Shown in pieces: positions 1-8,516 of a DNA stretch of 64,000 nt. Each line of letters opens with the position of its first letter. Positions within the stretch are counted from its first letter, which is position 1. A program made the position numbers and the translations under genes. Source of the DNA: an uncultured Algibacter sp. (lineage in GTDB: Bacteria > Bacteroidota > Bacteroidia > Flavobacteriales > Flavobacteriaceae); contig CANMQH010000002.1 in the NCBI GenBank assembly GCA_947499935.1, positions 62,001 through 126,000 on the forward strand. The letters run 5' to 3'. The notes beneath the pieces were generated by a model. The model saw nothing but the letters and a program-made list of their open reading frames with translations. It was not told the DNA's origin and searched no databases.

Positions 1-199
1 TAATATTAAGAAACCAAATATGATTTAAATTATATTAAAATACAACAAAAATGGGTTAATACGGTATTTGTAACTGCTAAGTAACGGTTAAATATAAGGC
101 GGTAGATTAATATTTTACCTGACACTACAAATTTCTTGTAAAAACATTTTTTTAACTTCACTAAAAACTTAAAAACTTCTGTATATTTGCGCACTAAAT

Positions 200-285
200 G
201 CGCACGTGGCGGAATTGGTAGACGCGCTGGCTTGAGGGGCCAGTATCCGTTTTAGGATGTGGAAGTTCGAATCTTCTCGTGCGCA
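200..285 (+). tRNA. tRNA-Leu (anticodon GAG)
   Basis: The sequence folds as a class II tRNA. The acceptor stem GCGCACG (200-206) pairs with CGTGCGC (278-284), and A285 is the discriminator base. The anticodon stem CTGGC/GCCAG encloses the loop TTGAGGG, giving anticodon GAG (leucine, CUC/CUU codons). A long variable arm and the T-loop GTTCGAATC follow, as expected for tRNA-Leu. CCA is not encoded, so the terminal CCA must be added after transcription; a cca gene lies in this window at 28770-30182. A perfect Bacteroidota -7 box (TATATTTG, 182-189) lies just upstream, with no convincing -33 TTG. Confidence 0.97.
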
Positions 286-406
286 CTACTTCACAAGTAT
301 TAAACCTTAAAAAACCTCATAATTAATACTCTGCTATTAATTGGTGATTTCAAGGCATTTTTAACTTTTTAAATAATTTCTTTTCATCGTTTGTAAACAA
401 ATGCTA

Positions 407-436
407 TTGCTTCCTTAATAATTATACTTATTTTTG
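407..436 (+). promoter_or_regulatory. Promoter of the CarH-like regulator gene
   Basis: TTG (407-409), 19 bases, then TATTTTTG (429-436) matches the Bacteroidota TTG-N17-23-TAnnTTTG promoter. It puts the transcription start about 15 bases before the ATG at 458. Confidence 0.65.
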
Positions 437-465
437 TTTAACTTAATTTAAATATTAATGAACAA
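434..465 (+). promoter_or_regulatory. Candidate operator over the carH promoter and start codon
   Basis: TTGTTTA (434-440), 18 bases, TGAACAA (459-465) is an inverted repeat with one mismatch. It begins inside the -7 box and ends in the start region. The same arms with the same 18-base spacing occur at the crtI promoter (1368-1399), which suggests one regulator, plausibly the product of the gene that begins here (autoregulation). This is inferred from sequence similarity only. Confidence 0.4.
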
Positions 466-1357
466 TATTAAGGTAAACTTTAGCATTAAAGATTTAGAAA
501 ATCTTACAGGTATAAAAGCACACACCATACGTATTTGGGAAAAACGCTATAATTTACTTAGTCCTAACAGGACGACAACCAACATAAGAAACTATAGTTT
601 AACTAGTTTCCAGAAATTATTAAATATTTCTTATTTGAATAATAATGGAATTAAAATTTCTAAAATTGCTAGCTTAAAAGAAGAAGAAATCCCAATAAAG
701 GTAAGAGAAATTGCATCTAGAGCAAAAGTAGAAGATCATGCTATTAATGCTTTAAAAATGGCTATGATTAACTTTGATCAAGTCCTTTTTTACAGCACGT
801 ACAATAATCTCTTAGAAAATAAATCATTTAGCGAAATTTTTTACTCGGTTTTTTTGCCACTCTTAAACGAAATTGGACTTCTATGGCAAACCAATACCAT
901 AACGCCAGCACATGAGCATTTTTTATCGGTACACATTAAGCAAAAAATACTTCTTAATACAGAAAGACTTCAGCTTTTAGAACCTAAACCTGTATCTAAA
1001 ACATTTGTTTTATTTTTACCCGATAATGAGATTCATGACATTGGCTTGTTATTTATTAATTATCAATTGCGTAGTAAAGGCTATCATACTATCTTTTTAG
1101 GAGAAAGTGTCCCTATGGATAGCTTAACTGATTTGCTTGACTTTTTTGAAGAAGTAACCTTTGTATCGTATTTTACCATTTACCCTTTAATCAAAGAAAT
1201 ACCTAGTTATATTAAAAAATTCGATAAATTACTTTTACAAAAAGACAATACAAGACTCATGTTATTAGGTAAACAACTTTCTGAAATTCCTGAAGAGACT
1301 ATACCAAATAAAATAACTTTATTCAATTCTATTGAAAGTTTGGTACAAGACTTATAA
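458..1357 (+). CDS. MerR-family B12-binding photoreceptor-type regulator (CarH/LitR-like)
   Basis: This 299-residue protein has a MerR-type winged helix-turn-helix at about residues 8-70 (AHTIRIWEKRYNLL is typical of MerR) and a C-terminal cobalamin-binding part. W143 is followed after nine residues by E153-H154, the W-x9-EH motif of the CarH/LitR family that contacts the adenosyl group. E191-x-H193-x-x-G196 supplies the cobalamin-ligating histidine. Family members bind DNA in the dark with adenosylcobalamin and release it when light breaks the cofactor. Its position directly before the carotenoid genes fits a light-controlled repressor of pigment synthesis. It has its own promoter, and the crtI promoter overlaps its 3' end. 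The B12 motifs are seen; light response and targets are inferred from the family. Confidence 0.88.
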   Translation: MNNIKVNFSIKDLENLTGIKAHTIRIWEKRYNLLSPNRTTTNIRNYSLTSFQKLLNISYLNNNGIKISKIASLKEEEIPIKVREIASRAKVEDHAINALKMAMINFDQVLFYSTYNNLLENKSFSEIFYSVFLPLLNEIGLLWQTNTITPAHEHFLSVHIKQKILLNTERLQLLEPKPVSKTFVLFLPDNEIHDIGLLFINYQLRSKGYHTIFLGESVPMDSLTDLLDFFEEVTFVSYFTIYPLIKEIPSYIKKFDKLLLQKDNTRLMLLGKQLSEIPEETIPNKITLFNSIESLVQDL

Positions 1358-1370
1358 AAATCTATCTTTG
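1340..1370 (+). promoter_or_regulatory. Promoter of the crtIBZY operon
   Basis: TTG (1340-1342), 20 bases, TATCTTTG (1363-1370) is a full match to the Bacteroidota promoter pattern. It overlaps the last codons of the regulator gene, so the crt operon can be transcribed independently of its regulator. Confidence 0.7.
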
Positions 1371-1400
1371 TTTAACATTTTACAATATTTATTAAACAAA
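1367..1400 (+). promoter_or_regulatory. Candidate CarH operator at the crtI promoter
   Basis: TTTGTTTAA (1367-1375) and TTAAACAAA (1392-1400) form a perfect 9-bp inverted repeat with a 16-base spacer. It covers the end of the -7 box, the transcription start and the first base of the crtI ATG, so binding would block transcription. The motif also occurs at the regulator's own promoter with identical spacing of the 7-bp core. The repeat is seen; its role as CarH operator is inferred. Confidence 0.45.
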
Positions 1401-2866
1401 TGAAATCAACAGTAAATATTATTGGCTCAGGGTTTTCTTCTCTTGCAGCATCTTGTTATTTAGCACAAGCTGGTTACAATGTTACAGTTTTTGAAAAAAA
1501 CGATACTATAGGAGGACGTGCCAGACAATTAACAAAAAACGGTTTTACTTTTGATATAGGTCCAACTTGGTATTGGATGCCTGATGTTTTTGAGCGTTTT
1601 TTTTCAGATTTTAATAAAAAACCTTCTGATTATTATACTTTAGAAAAGTTAAATCCTGCATATAGTGTATACTTTGGAAAAAACGATTATATAACCATTG
1701 AGGATACTTTAGAAAAGATTACTGATGCTTTTGAAGCCGAAGAACCTGGTAGTGCAAAAAAGCTTAAAAAATTTATAGATACAGCTAAAAGCAATTATAA
1801 CATTGCCATTAAAGATTTGGTTTACAATCCTGGTGTTTCTCCATTAGAGCTTGTTACTCCTGCTACTATAAAAAAGCTTAATCAGTTTTTTAGTACCATC
1901 AAAAAAGATGTTAGAAAAGAATTTAAAAATGATAGACTCGTAAAAATTCTAGAATTTCCCGTATTATTTTTGGGTGCTAAACCTAGTGATACACCTTCTT
2001 TTTATAGCTTTATGAACTATGCCGACTTTGGCTTGGGTACATTCCATCCAAAAAAAGGGATGTATCAAGTTATCTTAGCCATGGAAAAATTAGCTATAGA
2101 GCTAGGCGTTACCATAAAAACAAAATCTAATATTGAAAAAATTATTGTAGATAACGGAAAAGCCAAAGGATTAATATGTAATGGTAAAACATATACATCA
2201 GATATTGTTTTAAGTGGTGCAGATTATCATCATACTGAAACTTTAATCGAAAAACCCTATAGACAATATTCAGAACATTATTGGTCTAAAAAGACCTTTG
2301 CACCTTCTTCTTTACTATTTTATGTTGGATTTGATAAAAAACTAATTAATGTAGACCATCATACTTTGTTTTTTGATGTCGATTTTGACGTACATGCCGA
2401 AGCGATTTATGACACACCCAGCTGGCCAGAAAATCCATTATTTTATGCTAGTTTCCCTAGTAAAACCGACCATAGTGTTGCTCCTGAAGGAAAAGAAGCT
2501 GGTATTTTTTTAATCCCGTTAGCACCGGGGCTTGAAGATACCGAAACATTAAGAGAAGCTTATTTTGAAAAAATAATGACACGTTTTGAAGCTTTAACAT
2601 CTCAAAATGTAAAAAATGATGTTATATTTAAGGAAAGTTTTTGCATAAACGATTTTATTAAAGATTATAACTCGTACAAAGGCAATGCTTATGGCATGGC
2701 AAATACCTTGCTGCAAACTGCTTTTTTAAGACCTAAATTAAAAAGTAAAAAAGTAAAAAATCTATTTTTTACTGGACAATTAACTGTGCCTGGCCCAGGT
2801 GTTCCGCCGTCTTTAATATCTGGAAAACTAGTAGCAGAATTAATAACAAAACATTGTAGCATATAA
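1400..2866 (+). CDS. crtI: Phytoene desaturase
   Basis: This FAD-dependent enzyme (488 residues) introduces the double bonds that turn colourless phytoene into lycopene. The N-terminal dinucleotide-binding fold shows IIGSGFSSLAA (from about residue 7), followed by VFEKNDTIGGRA. The C-terminus has the second FAD-contacting segment (FFTGQLTVPGPGVPPSLISG), diagnostic for CrtI-type desaturases. Length is normal for the family. It is the first gene of the crtI-crtB-crtZ-crtY operon; its stop is one base from the crtB start, indicating translational coupling. Assignment as phytoene desaturase over other carotenoid oxidoreductases rests on the adjoining crtB and crtY. Confidence 0.94.
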   Translation: MKSTVNIIGSGFSSLAASCYLAQAGYNVTVFEKNDTIGGRARQLTKNGFTFDIGPTWYWMPDVFERFFSDFNKKPSDYYTLEKLNPAYSVYFGKNDYITIEDTLEKITDAFEAEEPGSAKKLKKFIDTAKSNYNIAIKDLVYNPGVSPLELVTPATIKKLNQFFSTIKKDVRKEFKNDRLVKILEFPVLFLGAKPSDTPSFYSFMNYADFGLGTFHPKKGMYQVILAMEKLAIELGVTIKTKSNIEKIIVDNGKAKGLICNGKTYTSDIVLSGADYHHTETLIEKPYRQYSEHYWSKKTFAPSSLLFYVGFDKKLINVDHHTLFFDVDFDVHAEAIYDTPSWPENPLFYASFPSKTDHSVAPEGKEAGIFLIPLAPGLEDTETLREAYFEKIMTRFEALTSQNVKNDVIFKESFCINDFIKDYNSYKGNAYGMANTLLQTAFLRPKLKSKKVKNLFFTGQLTVPGPGVPPSLISGKLVAELITKHCSI

Positions 2867-2867
2867 T

Positions 2868-3707
2868 ATGAAATCAATATTTGATGACGTTTCTAGTAAT
2901 TGTAGCAAACTTGTAACAAAAACATACAGTACTTCATTTTCTTTAGCTACAAAAATGCTATACAAAGTTATACGTTGTGATATTTATAACGTATACGGTT
3001 TTGTACGTTTTGCAGATGAAATTGTAGATTCTTTTCATGATTATGATAAGCAAATACTTTTCAACCGTTTTTCTGATGATTTAGAAAACGCACTAAACGA
3101 TAAAATTAGTTTAAATCCTATTTTAAATTCTTTTCAACACACGTTTCATAAATACAATATAGACAAATGTTTGGTTGATTCGTTTATGAAAAGTATGCGG
3201 TTAGATTTGCATAAAACCAAATACCTTTCCGAAGAAGAATATAAAGAATACATATATGGCTCTGCTGATGTTGTTGGACTTATGTGCTTAAAAATATTTG
3301 TAAATGGCGATGTATCAAAATACGAAGAACTAAAAGAAACGGCTATGTCTTTAGGTTCTGCTTTTCAAAAAGTTAATTTTTTAAGAGATTTAAAAGCTGA
3401 TTTTGAAGGTTTAGATAGAACATATTTTCCGAATACTGATTTAAAAAACCTTGATGAATCGTCCAAACAAACCATTATAAACGATATTGAAAAAGATTTT
3501 CAAAAAGGACTAAGTGGCATTAAAAAATTACCTATCGAAGCCAAGTTTGGGGTTTTTATGGCTTACAGATACTATAGTCAATTACTTAAGAAGCTAAAAA
3601 AAACACCCGCACTTAAAATAAAAGATTCTAGAATACGCGTTTCTAATCCTAAAAAAATTGAATTATTAATGCGTAGTTATGTCAAATATCAATTAAATTT
3701 AATGTAA
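2868..3707 (+). CDS. crtB: Phytoene synthase
   Basis: CrtB condenses two geranylgeranyl diphosphates head to head to make phytoene, the committed carotenoid step. The 279-residue protein has both Mg-diphosphate binding aspartate motifs of squalene/phytoene synthases: D50-E-x-x-D54 in FVRFADEIVDSF and D174-x-x-x-D178 in NFLRDLKADFE. It lies one base after crtI and nine before crtZ. No geranylgeranyl diphosphate synthase (crtE) is present in the window, so the precursor must come from a polyprenyl synthase encoded elsewhere. Confidence 0.95.
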   Translation: MKSIFDDVSSNCSKLVTKTYSTSFSLATKMLYKVIRCDIYNVYGFVRFADEIVDSFHDYDKQILFNRFSDDLENALNDKISLNPILNSFQHTFHKYNIDKCLVDSFMKSMRLDLHKTKYLSEEEYKEYIYGSADVVGLMCLKIFVNGDVSKYEELKETAMSLGSAFQKVNFLRDLKADFEGLDRTYFPNTDLKNLDESSKQTIINDIEKDFQKGLSGIKKLPIEAKFGVFMAYRYYSQLLKKLKKTPALKIKDSRIRVSNPKKIELLMRSYVKYQLNLM

Positions 3708-3715
3708 TTTTAATC

Positions 3716-4165
3716 ATGCAGACCTTACTTTGGATTATTGTTTTTTTAGGTACTTACTGTATCATGGAATTTATGGCTTGGTTTACTCATAAGTACGTCA
3801 TGCATGGTTTTTTATGGAGTTTACACAAAGACCATCACCATAAAGATCATGAAAGTTGGTTTGAGCGAAACGATGCTTTTTTTATATTTTATGCTATTGT
3901 TAGTATTGGTTTCTTTCTACTCTGGAAATATACTAGCTTTTGGTATGGGCTTCCTATTGGGCTTGGTATTTTTGCTTACGGGTTATCTTATTTTATAGTA
4001 CATGATATATTTATACATCAACGCTTTAAATTATTTAGAAAAGCTAATAATTGGTATGCAAAAGGTGTTAGACGTGCTCATAAAATACACCACAAGCATT
4101 TAGGCAAAAAACATGGCGAATGCTTTGGTATGTTATTTGTCCCTTTTAAATATTTTAAAAAATAA
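3716..4165 (+). CDS. crtZ: Beta-carotene hydroxylase
   Basis: This small integral-membrane diiron hydroxylase (149 residues) adds the 3- and 3'-hydroxyl groups to beta-carotene, giving zeaxanthin. The histidine boxes expected of the fatty-acid-hydroxylase/CrtZ family are present: H25-x4-H30, HKDHHH (37-42), H96-x4-H101 and HKIHHKH (112-118), separated by hydrophobic segments at about residues 4-20 and 55-95. Unusually, the operon runs crtI-crtB-crtZ-crtY, so the hydroxylase is encoded before the cyclase that makes its substrate. Confidence 0.93.
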   Translation: MQTLLWIIVFLGTYCIMEFMAWFTHKYVMHGFLWSLHKDHHHKDHESWFERNDAFFIFYAIVSIGFFLLWKYTSFWYGLPIGLGIFAYGLSYFIVHDIFIHQRFKLFRKANNWYAKGVRRAHKIHHKHLGKKHGECFGMLFVPFKYFKK

Positions 4166-4180
4166 CATTTAACATATTAT

Positions 4181-5326
4181 ATGTCAGATAATAACCATTT
4201 TGATTATATAATAATAGGAAATGGTTTAGCGGGTTTACAATTGGCTTTAAAAATGGTTTCTGATGCTTTTTTTAATGATAAAACAATTGCTTTAATAGAT
4301 GCTTCAGACAAAAAAATAAATGACAAAACCTGGAGTTTTTGGGAAAAAGAATCCTCACAATGGGATGACATTGTCCATAAATCTTGGCAAAAAGCATCTA
4401 TTTTTACTTCAAAAAAGCATATTGCATTACATTTAAAACCCTATCAATACAAAACCATAAGAGCAATTGATTTTTATAATAAAGCCAAAGCCACACTTAG
4501 CAAGCATAAGCATATTCATTTTATTGTAGATGCCGTAACCGGTGTTAAATCGTTAGACTTGGTTACTGTCAAAACAGAATTAAATACTTACTCTTGTACG
4601 CATGCTTTTGATAGTAGAATTTCAGAAGAATTTACACTCACATCAAAAAACAACACGACATTAATTCAACATTTTAAAGGGTGTATTATTAAAACGGATT
4701 CTGACGTTTTTAATGAAGAGACCATAACCATGATGGATTACCGCTTAAAAGACGGTAATCAAACAACGTTTACTTATGTTTTACCGTTTTCAAAAACCGA
4801 GGCTCTTGTCGAGTTTACTTATTTTACAGCATCTATTGTAAAAGAAGAGACTTACGATAAATTTATAAAAACATATATTAAACACTATTTAAATATAGAT
4901 GATTATTCGATAATAGAAACTGAAACAGGACAAATACCTATGACTACATTTCCTTTCGAAAAATCGAATACAAAAAACATAACCAAAATTGGTACGGCTG
5001 GTGGTTGGGTTAAAGCGTCTACAGGATATTCCTTTAAACATACCGAAAAAAAAGTAGCCAAACTTATTGAAAATATAAAAGCAAACAGAATACCTTCTTA
5101 CAAACTATTTAAGACGAAATATAAATTTTACGACAAAATATTTTTAAAAGTATTAAAAGACGAAAACCATAAAGGAGAATGGTTATTCGAGCAATTTTAT
5201 GATAAAAATTCTATCCAGACCATGTTTAAATTCCTCGACGAAGAATCAAGCTTTATCGAAGAACTTAAAATTATGCGTTCGCTATTTTCTTGGAGCTTTA
5301 CCAAAGCGTTTTTTAAAACATTATAA
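4181..5326 (+). CDS. crtY: Lycopene beta-cyclase
   Basis: CrtY (381 residues) closes both ends of lycopene to form beta-carotene. The N-terminal FAD/NAD-binding motif is DYIIIGNGLAGLQLA (GxGxxG at residues 13-18), and the cyclase-family segment DKTWSFWE lies at about 48-55. The later PFSKTEALVEFTYF segment is also typical of CrtY. It is the last gene of the crt operon. No clear hairpin terminator follows in the 221-base gap to the next gene; that gap holds a lone TAnnTTTG match (5415-5422) without a -33 partner. Confidence 0.93.
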   Translation: MSDNNHFDYIIIGNGLAGLQLALKMVSDAFFNDKTIALIDASDKKINDKTWSFWEKESSQWDDIVHKSWQKASIFTSKKHIALHLKPYQYKTIRAIDFYNKAKATLSKHKHIHFIVDAVTGVKSLDLVTVKTELNTYSCTHAFDSRISEEFTLTSKNNTTLIQHFKGCIIKTDSDVFNEETITMMDYRLKDGNQTTFTYVLPFSKTEALVEFTYFTASIVKEETYDKFIKTYIKHYLNIDDYSIIETETGQIPMTTFPFEKSNTKNITKIGTAGGWVKASTGYSFKHTEKKVAKLIENIKANRIPSYKLFKTKYKFYDKIFLKVLKDENHKGEWLFEQFYDKNSIQTMFKFLDEESSFIEELKIMRSLFSWSFTKAFFKTL

Positions 5327-5547
5327 CCGTATTTAAAACAATTGTAAAAAACCCACAAACACTTCTTTTTTAAAACATTACAATATACTAAGCATAAAAA
5401 AAGAGATAAAAAATTACGTTTGTCAACAAAATATTAACGTTTAGCACTATTTCCATACTGTTTATCACTAATACAGGTATTTAGCACTACTAATAATTAA
5501 TTTTAACCTCTTAGTTAATTATTAATCCACTTGCTAAATCAAGAAAA

Positions 5548-8466
5548 ATGAATAAAATATTATTTTATCTCACATTCATTTGTATAACATATTTAGGTAT
5601 TAAACCTATTAAAACTTATGCAAACACAATAAATATCGCACCAGTTGAAGAAATCAAGAAAGATTCTAATACATCACTAGCCTCACTTTTTTTAATAAGA
5701 TATAGTGGTTCATACAACCTAGATTTACTTAACCGTAAAGAATTTGCTTTAAACTTCTCAATTAGCGAACCGAAAACTACAAGAGATTTAGAAATCTCAT
5801 ACAACTTCGAAGATACTTCTTTTGGAACCATAAAAAACAATAATGGTGTTACATTTTCTGCTCCCGAAAAAATCTTCACAGGAGACCATAGTATCATTTT
5901 AACACCTAGCAAAATTGGAAGCTCAGCATTAATTATTACATTAACAGACGTATTAACTGGCGATTCTCAAACTAGAGTTATTAAAACCATATCTAGACAA
6001 ACTAATTTTTTCCTCAAAGGACAAGACATAGTTTATTTAAAAATAGGTGATAATTTTACCGATGCTGGTTTTACAGCTATAGATGCCATAGCTGGAGATA
6101 TTGAAGACAAAGTTATTACAGATGATAGCGCATTAGATACCAACACACCTGGTGAATACATAATTACCTACGAATTAAATGTTAACGGATCTAGATTATT
6201 TTTAAATAGAGTTGTTAATGTATCTAATATAGATGCGCCTATTGAAGATTTAGACTTTGGTAACGAATACCTAAGCTATTACGATACATCACCATATGGC
6301 ATAACTTATATAGATATCCCTTTTGATGTTTACCCTATTAATGCATCAGATCAAGGCATTGAGGTAACTGGCACCTCTTTTAATGGAGATATAATATCAA
6401 ATATTGACATTAATATAAATGCTTTAAACAGCAGAAATAACAAAAGATCAGGCAACCTTAGCTTTACTGTATTTAATACTGATAATTATTCAATAACCAT
6501 TACGACGCCTTCGGGTATTGTCAAAAATCTTGAAATATCCGTTAATATAGATTCTGGTCCAATAGTTAATTCTATTACCTTTAATATTCAAAAAACTCAA
6601 ATAAAAATTGGTGAGATTGTAGACTTTACAGTTACTACAGATCCAGCAGGAGAAGAATCTAGTATAACCAATTTTCGATATAGTGGAAAAAATATTGTTG
6701 ATTTTAATTTTAACACAAAAACAATAACTGGTATAAAACCCGGTAAAACAGTATATGAACTCTCGTCAGGATTCCAAGTCTCTAACAGTATAGAAATAGA
6801 AGTTTTAGATGAAATAGATCCAGAAGCTGTAACATCAATAACACCATCATCAAACGTGGTTGATGTATATGTTAACCGAAGTGTTAATCTAACAGCTACA
6901 GTAGAGCCAAGCATGGCAGCTAATAAAAATGTTAACTGGGTAAGCTATTCAGGGAATATTAGTATTGATGATACTGGAAAAATAACTGGGTTAAGGCCTG
7001 GTATTGCTAAAGTATTTGTTAGATCTGAGTCCCATCCACATATCTTTTCAGAAATAACAGTAAACGTTTCATATATAACTTTAGAATCAATTAGTGCTAC
7101 ACCAAATTCTGCTAACATAAAAGCAGGAGATGTATTAGACATAAATACGGCCTTCTTGCCTGTGGACAGCAATCCTGGTGGGTACGAATGGAGTTCTGAT
7201 AATACATCTGTAGCAACCGTTAATAATGCTGGACAAATAGAAGCTATCGCAGAAGGTGCTGCTAAAATAAACGTTTCTTCAAAATTTTTTCCAGATATAA
7301 AGACTCAAGTTTCAATCAATGTCGTAAAAAAACCAGAATTTATTAATGTTATTCCTAGTTCTGGGAGATTAAATATTGGTGAATCTTTAGTCATTACACC
7401 AGAAGCTTTCCCTGCCGATAGTTTTGCAGGAGGGTATGATTGGGTTTCCTCTAATCCTGCAATAGCTAGTGTAAATAGTTCAGGACGCATCAATGCAAAT
7501 GCAGCTGGCAAAGTTACGGTTTTTGTAGCGTCAAAATTTTTCCCTGATGTAGAAACTCAAATCCCCATTACCGTATTAGGTAAAAAACCAGAATTTATTA
7601 ATGTTATTCCAAGCACAGCTAATCTAACTGTAGGGGATTTTATAGTAATAACTCCAGAGGCTTTTCCTGCAGACAGTAATCCCGGAGGTTATCACTGGGT
7701 TTCAGATAATCCTGGAATTGCTAGTGTAAACAACACAGGACGTATTAATGCTAATTTGGCTGGCAGTACTTTTATATTTGTTTCTTCAAAAGATTTTCCT
7801 GAAGTAAAGACACGTATTCCTGTTACAGTAATGCCTACAGTTATCAATGTGAAACCAACATCTGTAAAAATAGCGCCTGTAAGTAGTACCGATAGGTTAA
7901 TTCCTTATGGAGGTAGCCTACAACTAAACGCTACAGTATTTCCAGATAATGCCACAAACAAAAAAATCATATGGCGCTCTAGAGATGAAAAAACAGCTAA
8001 AGTTAACGCTAATGGTCTAGTAACACCCGTTAGACAAAGTGAAGTTGGCATTATAGCATTTTCTGAAGAAGATAACACCATAAGAGATGAAATTAAAGTA
8101 AGAGTATATGCTTTCCCTTCGGTTTTAGAAAATATAGATGGTGACTTTTATAGTAAACCAAACGAAACCATATCCATCAATGTAACTGGGCAAAGTCAAT
8201 ATGGCTTTGGAGGTAAAGTAATTGTAGAGACTAGTGTTGACCGATTTAATTCTGTAAAAGATACCAAAACATTTAATTACGTAGGTGGACAGGCTATCTC
8301 TGGTAGCTTTACATACAAATTACCGGCTAATGGTTTCTCTACTTTTAGAGCCCGAATAGTACCAAATGCAGCGCAGCATAATGATAATGCCCAAATTAAA
8401 ATAACAGGTGGAAGTAAAACGCATACGAAAAATTTATCTTCAACAGGAAAGACTGCTTTTCCGTAA
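5548..8466 (+). CDS. Large secreted Ig-like (Big_2) repeat protein
   Basis: This 972-residue protein starts with a signal peptide (hydrophobic core about residues 4-18). A DUF5011-like Ig domain lies at about 158-228. Five consecutive bacterial Ig-like group 2 (Big_2) modules follow between about 429 and 857, each ending in the pattern W-S-S-x-N/D-x-x-x-A-x-V-x-x-x-G-x-I. Modules three and four are nearly identical. The last ~115 residues form a separate beta-rich region I do not recognise. No T9SS sorting domain, lipobox or LPxTG is seen, so its final location is uncertain. It is probably co-transcribed with the next two genes (gaps of 50 and 23 bases), both of which encode T9SS cargo. Big_2 modules are common in adhesins; the function here is unknown. 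Confidence 0.8.
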   Translation: MNKILFYLTFICITYLGIKPIKTYANTINIAPVEEIKKDSNTSLASLFLIRYSGSYNLDLLNRKEFALNFSISEPKTTRDLEISYNFEDTSFGTIKNNNGVTFSAPEKIFTGDHSIILTPSKIGSSALIITLTDVLTGDSQTRVIKTISRQTNFFLKGQDIVYLKIGDNFTDAGFTAIDAIAGDIEDKVITDDSALDTNTPGEYIITYELNVNGSRLFLNRVVNVSNIDAPIEDLDFGNEYLSYYDTSPYGITYIDIPFDVYPINASDQGIEVTGTSFNGDIISNIDININALNSRNNKRSGNLSFTVFNTDNYSITITTPSGIVKNLEISVNIDSGPIVNSITFNIQKTQIKIGEIVDFTVTTDPAGEESSITNFRYSGKNIVDFNFNTKTITGIKPGKTVYELSSGFQVSNSIEIEVLDEIDPEAVTSITPSSNVVDVYVNRSVNLTATVEPSMAANKNVNWVSYSGNISIDDTGKITGLRPGIAKVFVRSESHPHIFSEITVNVSYITLESISATPNSANIKAGDVLDINTAFLPVDSNPGGYEWSSDNTSVATVNNAGQIEAIAEGAAKINVSSKFFPDIKTQVSINVVKKPEFINVIPSSGRLNIGESLVITPEAFPADSFAGGYDWVSSNPAIASVNSSGRINANAAGKVTVFVASKFFPDVETQIPITVLGKKPEFINVIPSTANLTVGDFIVITPEAFPADSNPGGYHWVSDNPGIASVNNTGRINANLAGSTFIFVSSKDFPEVKTRIPVTVMPTVINVKPTSVKIAPVSSTDRLIPYGGSLQLNATVFPDNATNKKIIWRSRDEKTAKVNANGLVTPVRQSEVGIIAFSEEDNTIRDEIKVRVYAFPSVLENIDGDFYSKPNETISINVTGQSQYGFGGKVIVETSVDRFNSVKDTKTFNYVGGQAISGSFTYKLPANGFSTFRARIVPNAAQHNDNAQIKITGGSKTHTKNLSSTGKTAFP
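7327..7610 (+). repeat. Near-identical tandem Ig-like modules within the CDS
   Basis: A 29-base identical stretch occurs at 7327-7355 and again at 7582-7610, exactly 255 bases (85 codons) apart. It marks the starts of two Big_2 modules that are highly similar throughout. In-frame recombination between them would delete or add one module without breaking the gene. Confidence 0.75.
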
Positions 8467-8516
8467 ACTGACAATTAATTGAAGATAAGAAATTATTAAT
8501 AAAATAAATTACAACT

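Noticed and set aside
5415-5422. TACGTTTG as the promoter of the Ig-repeat operon
   Set aside because: No TTG occurs at the required distance upstream, and the leader would be about 125 bases, so it was left out as a feature.
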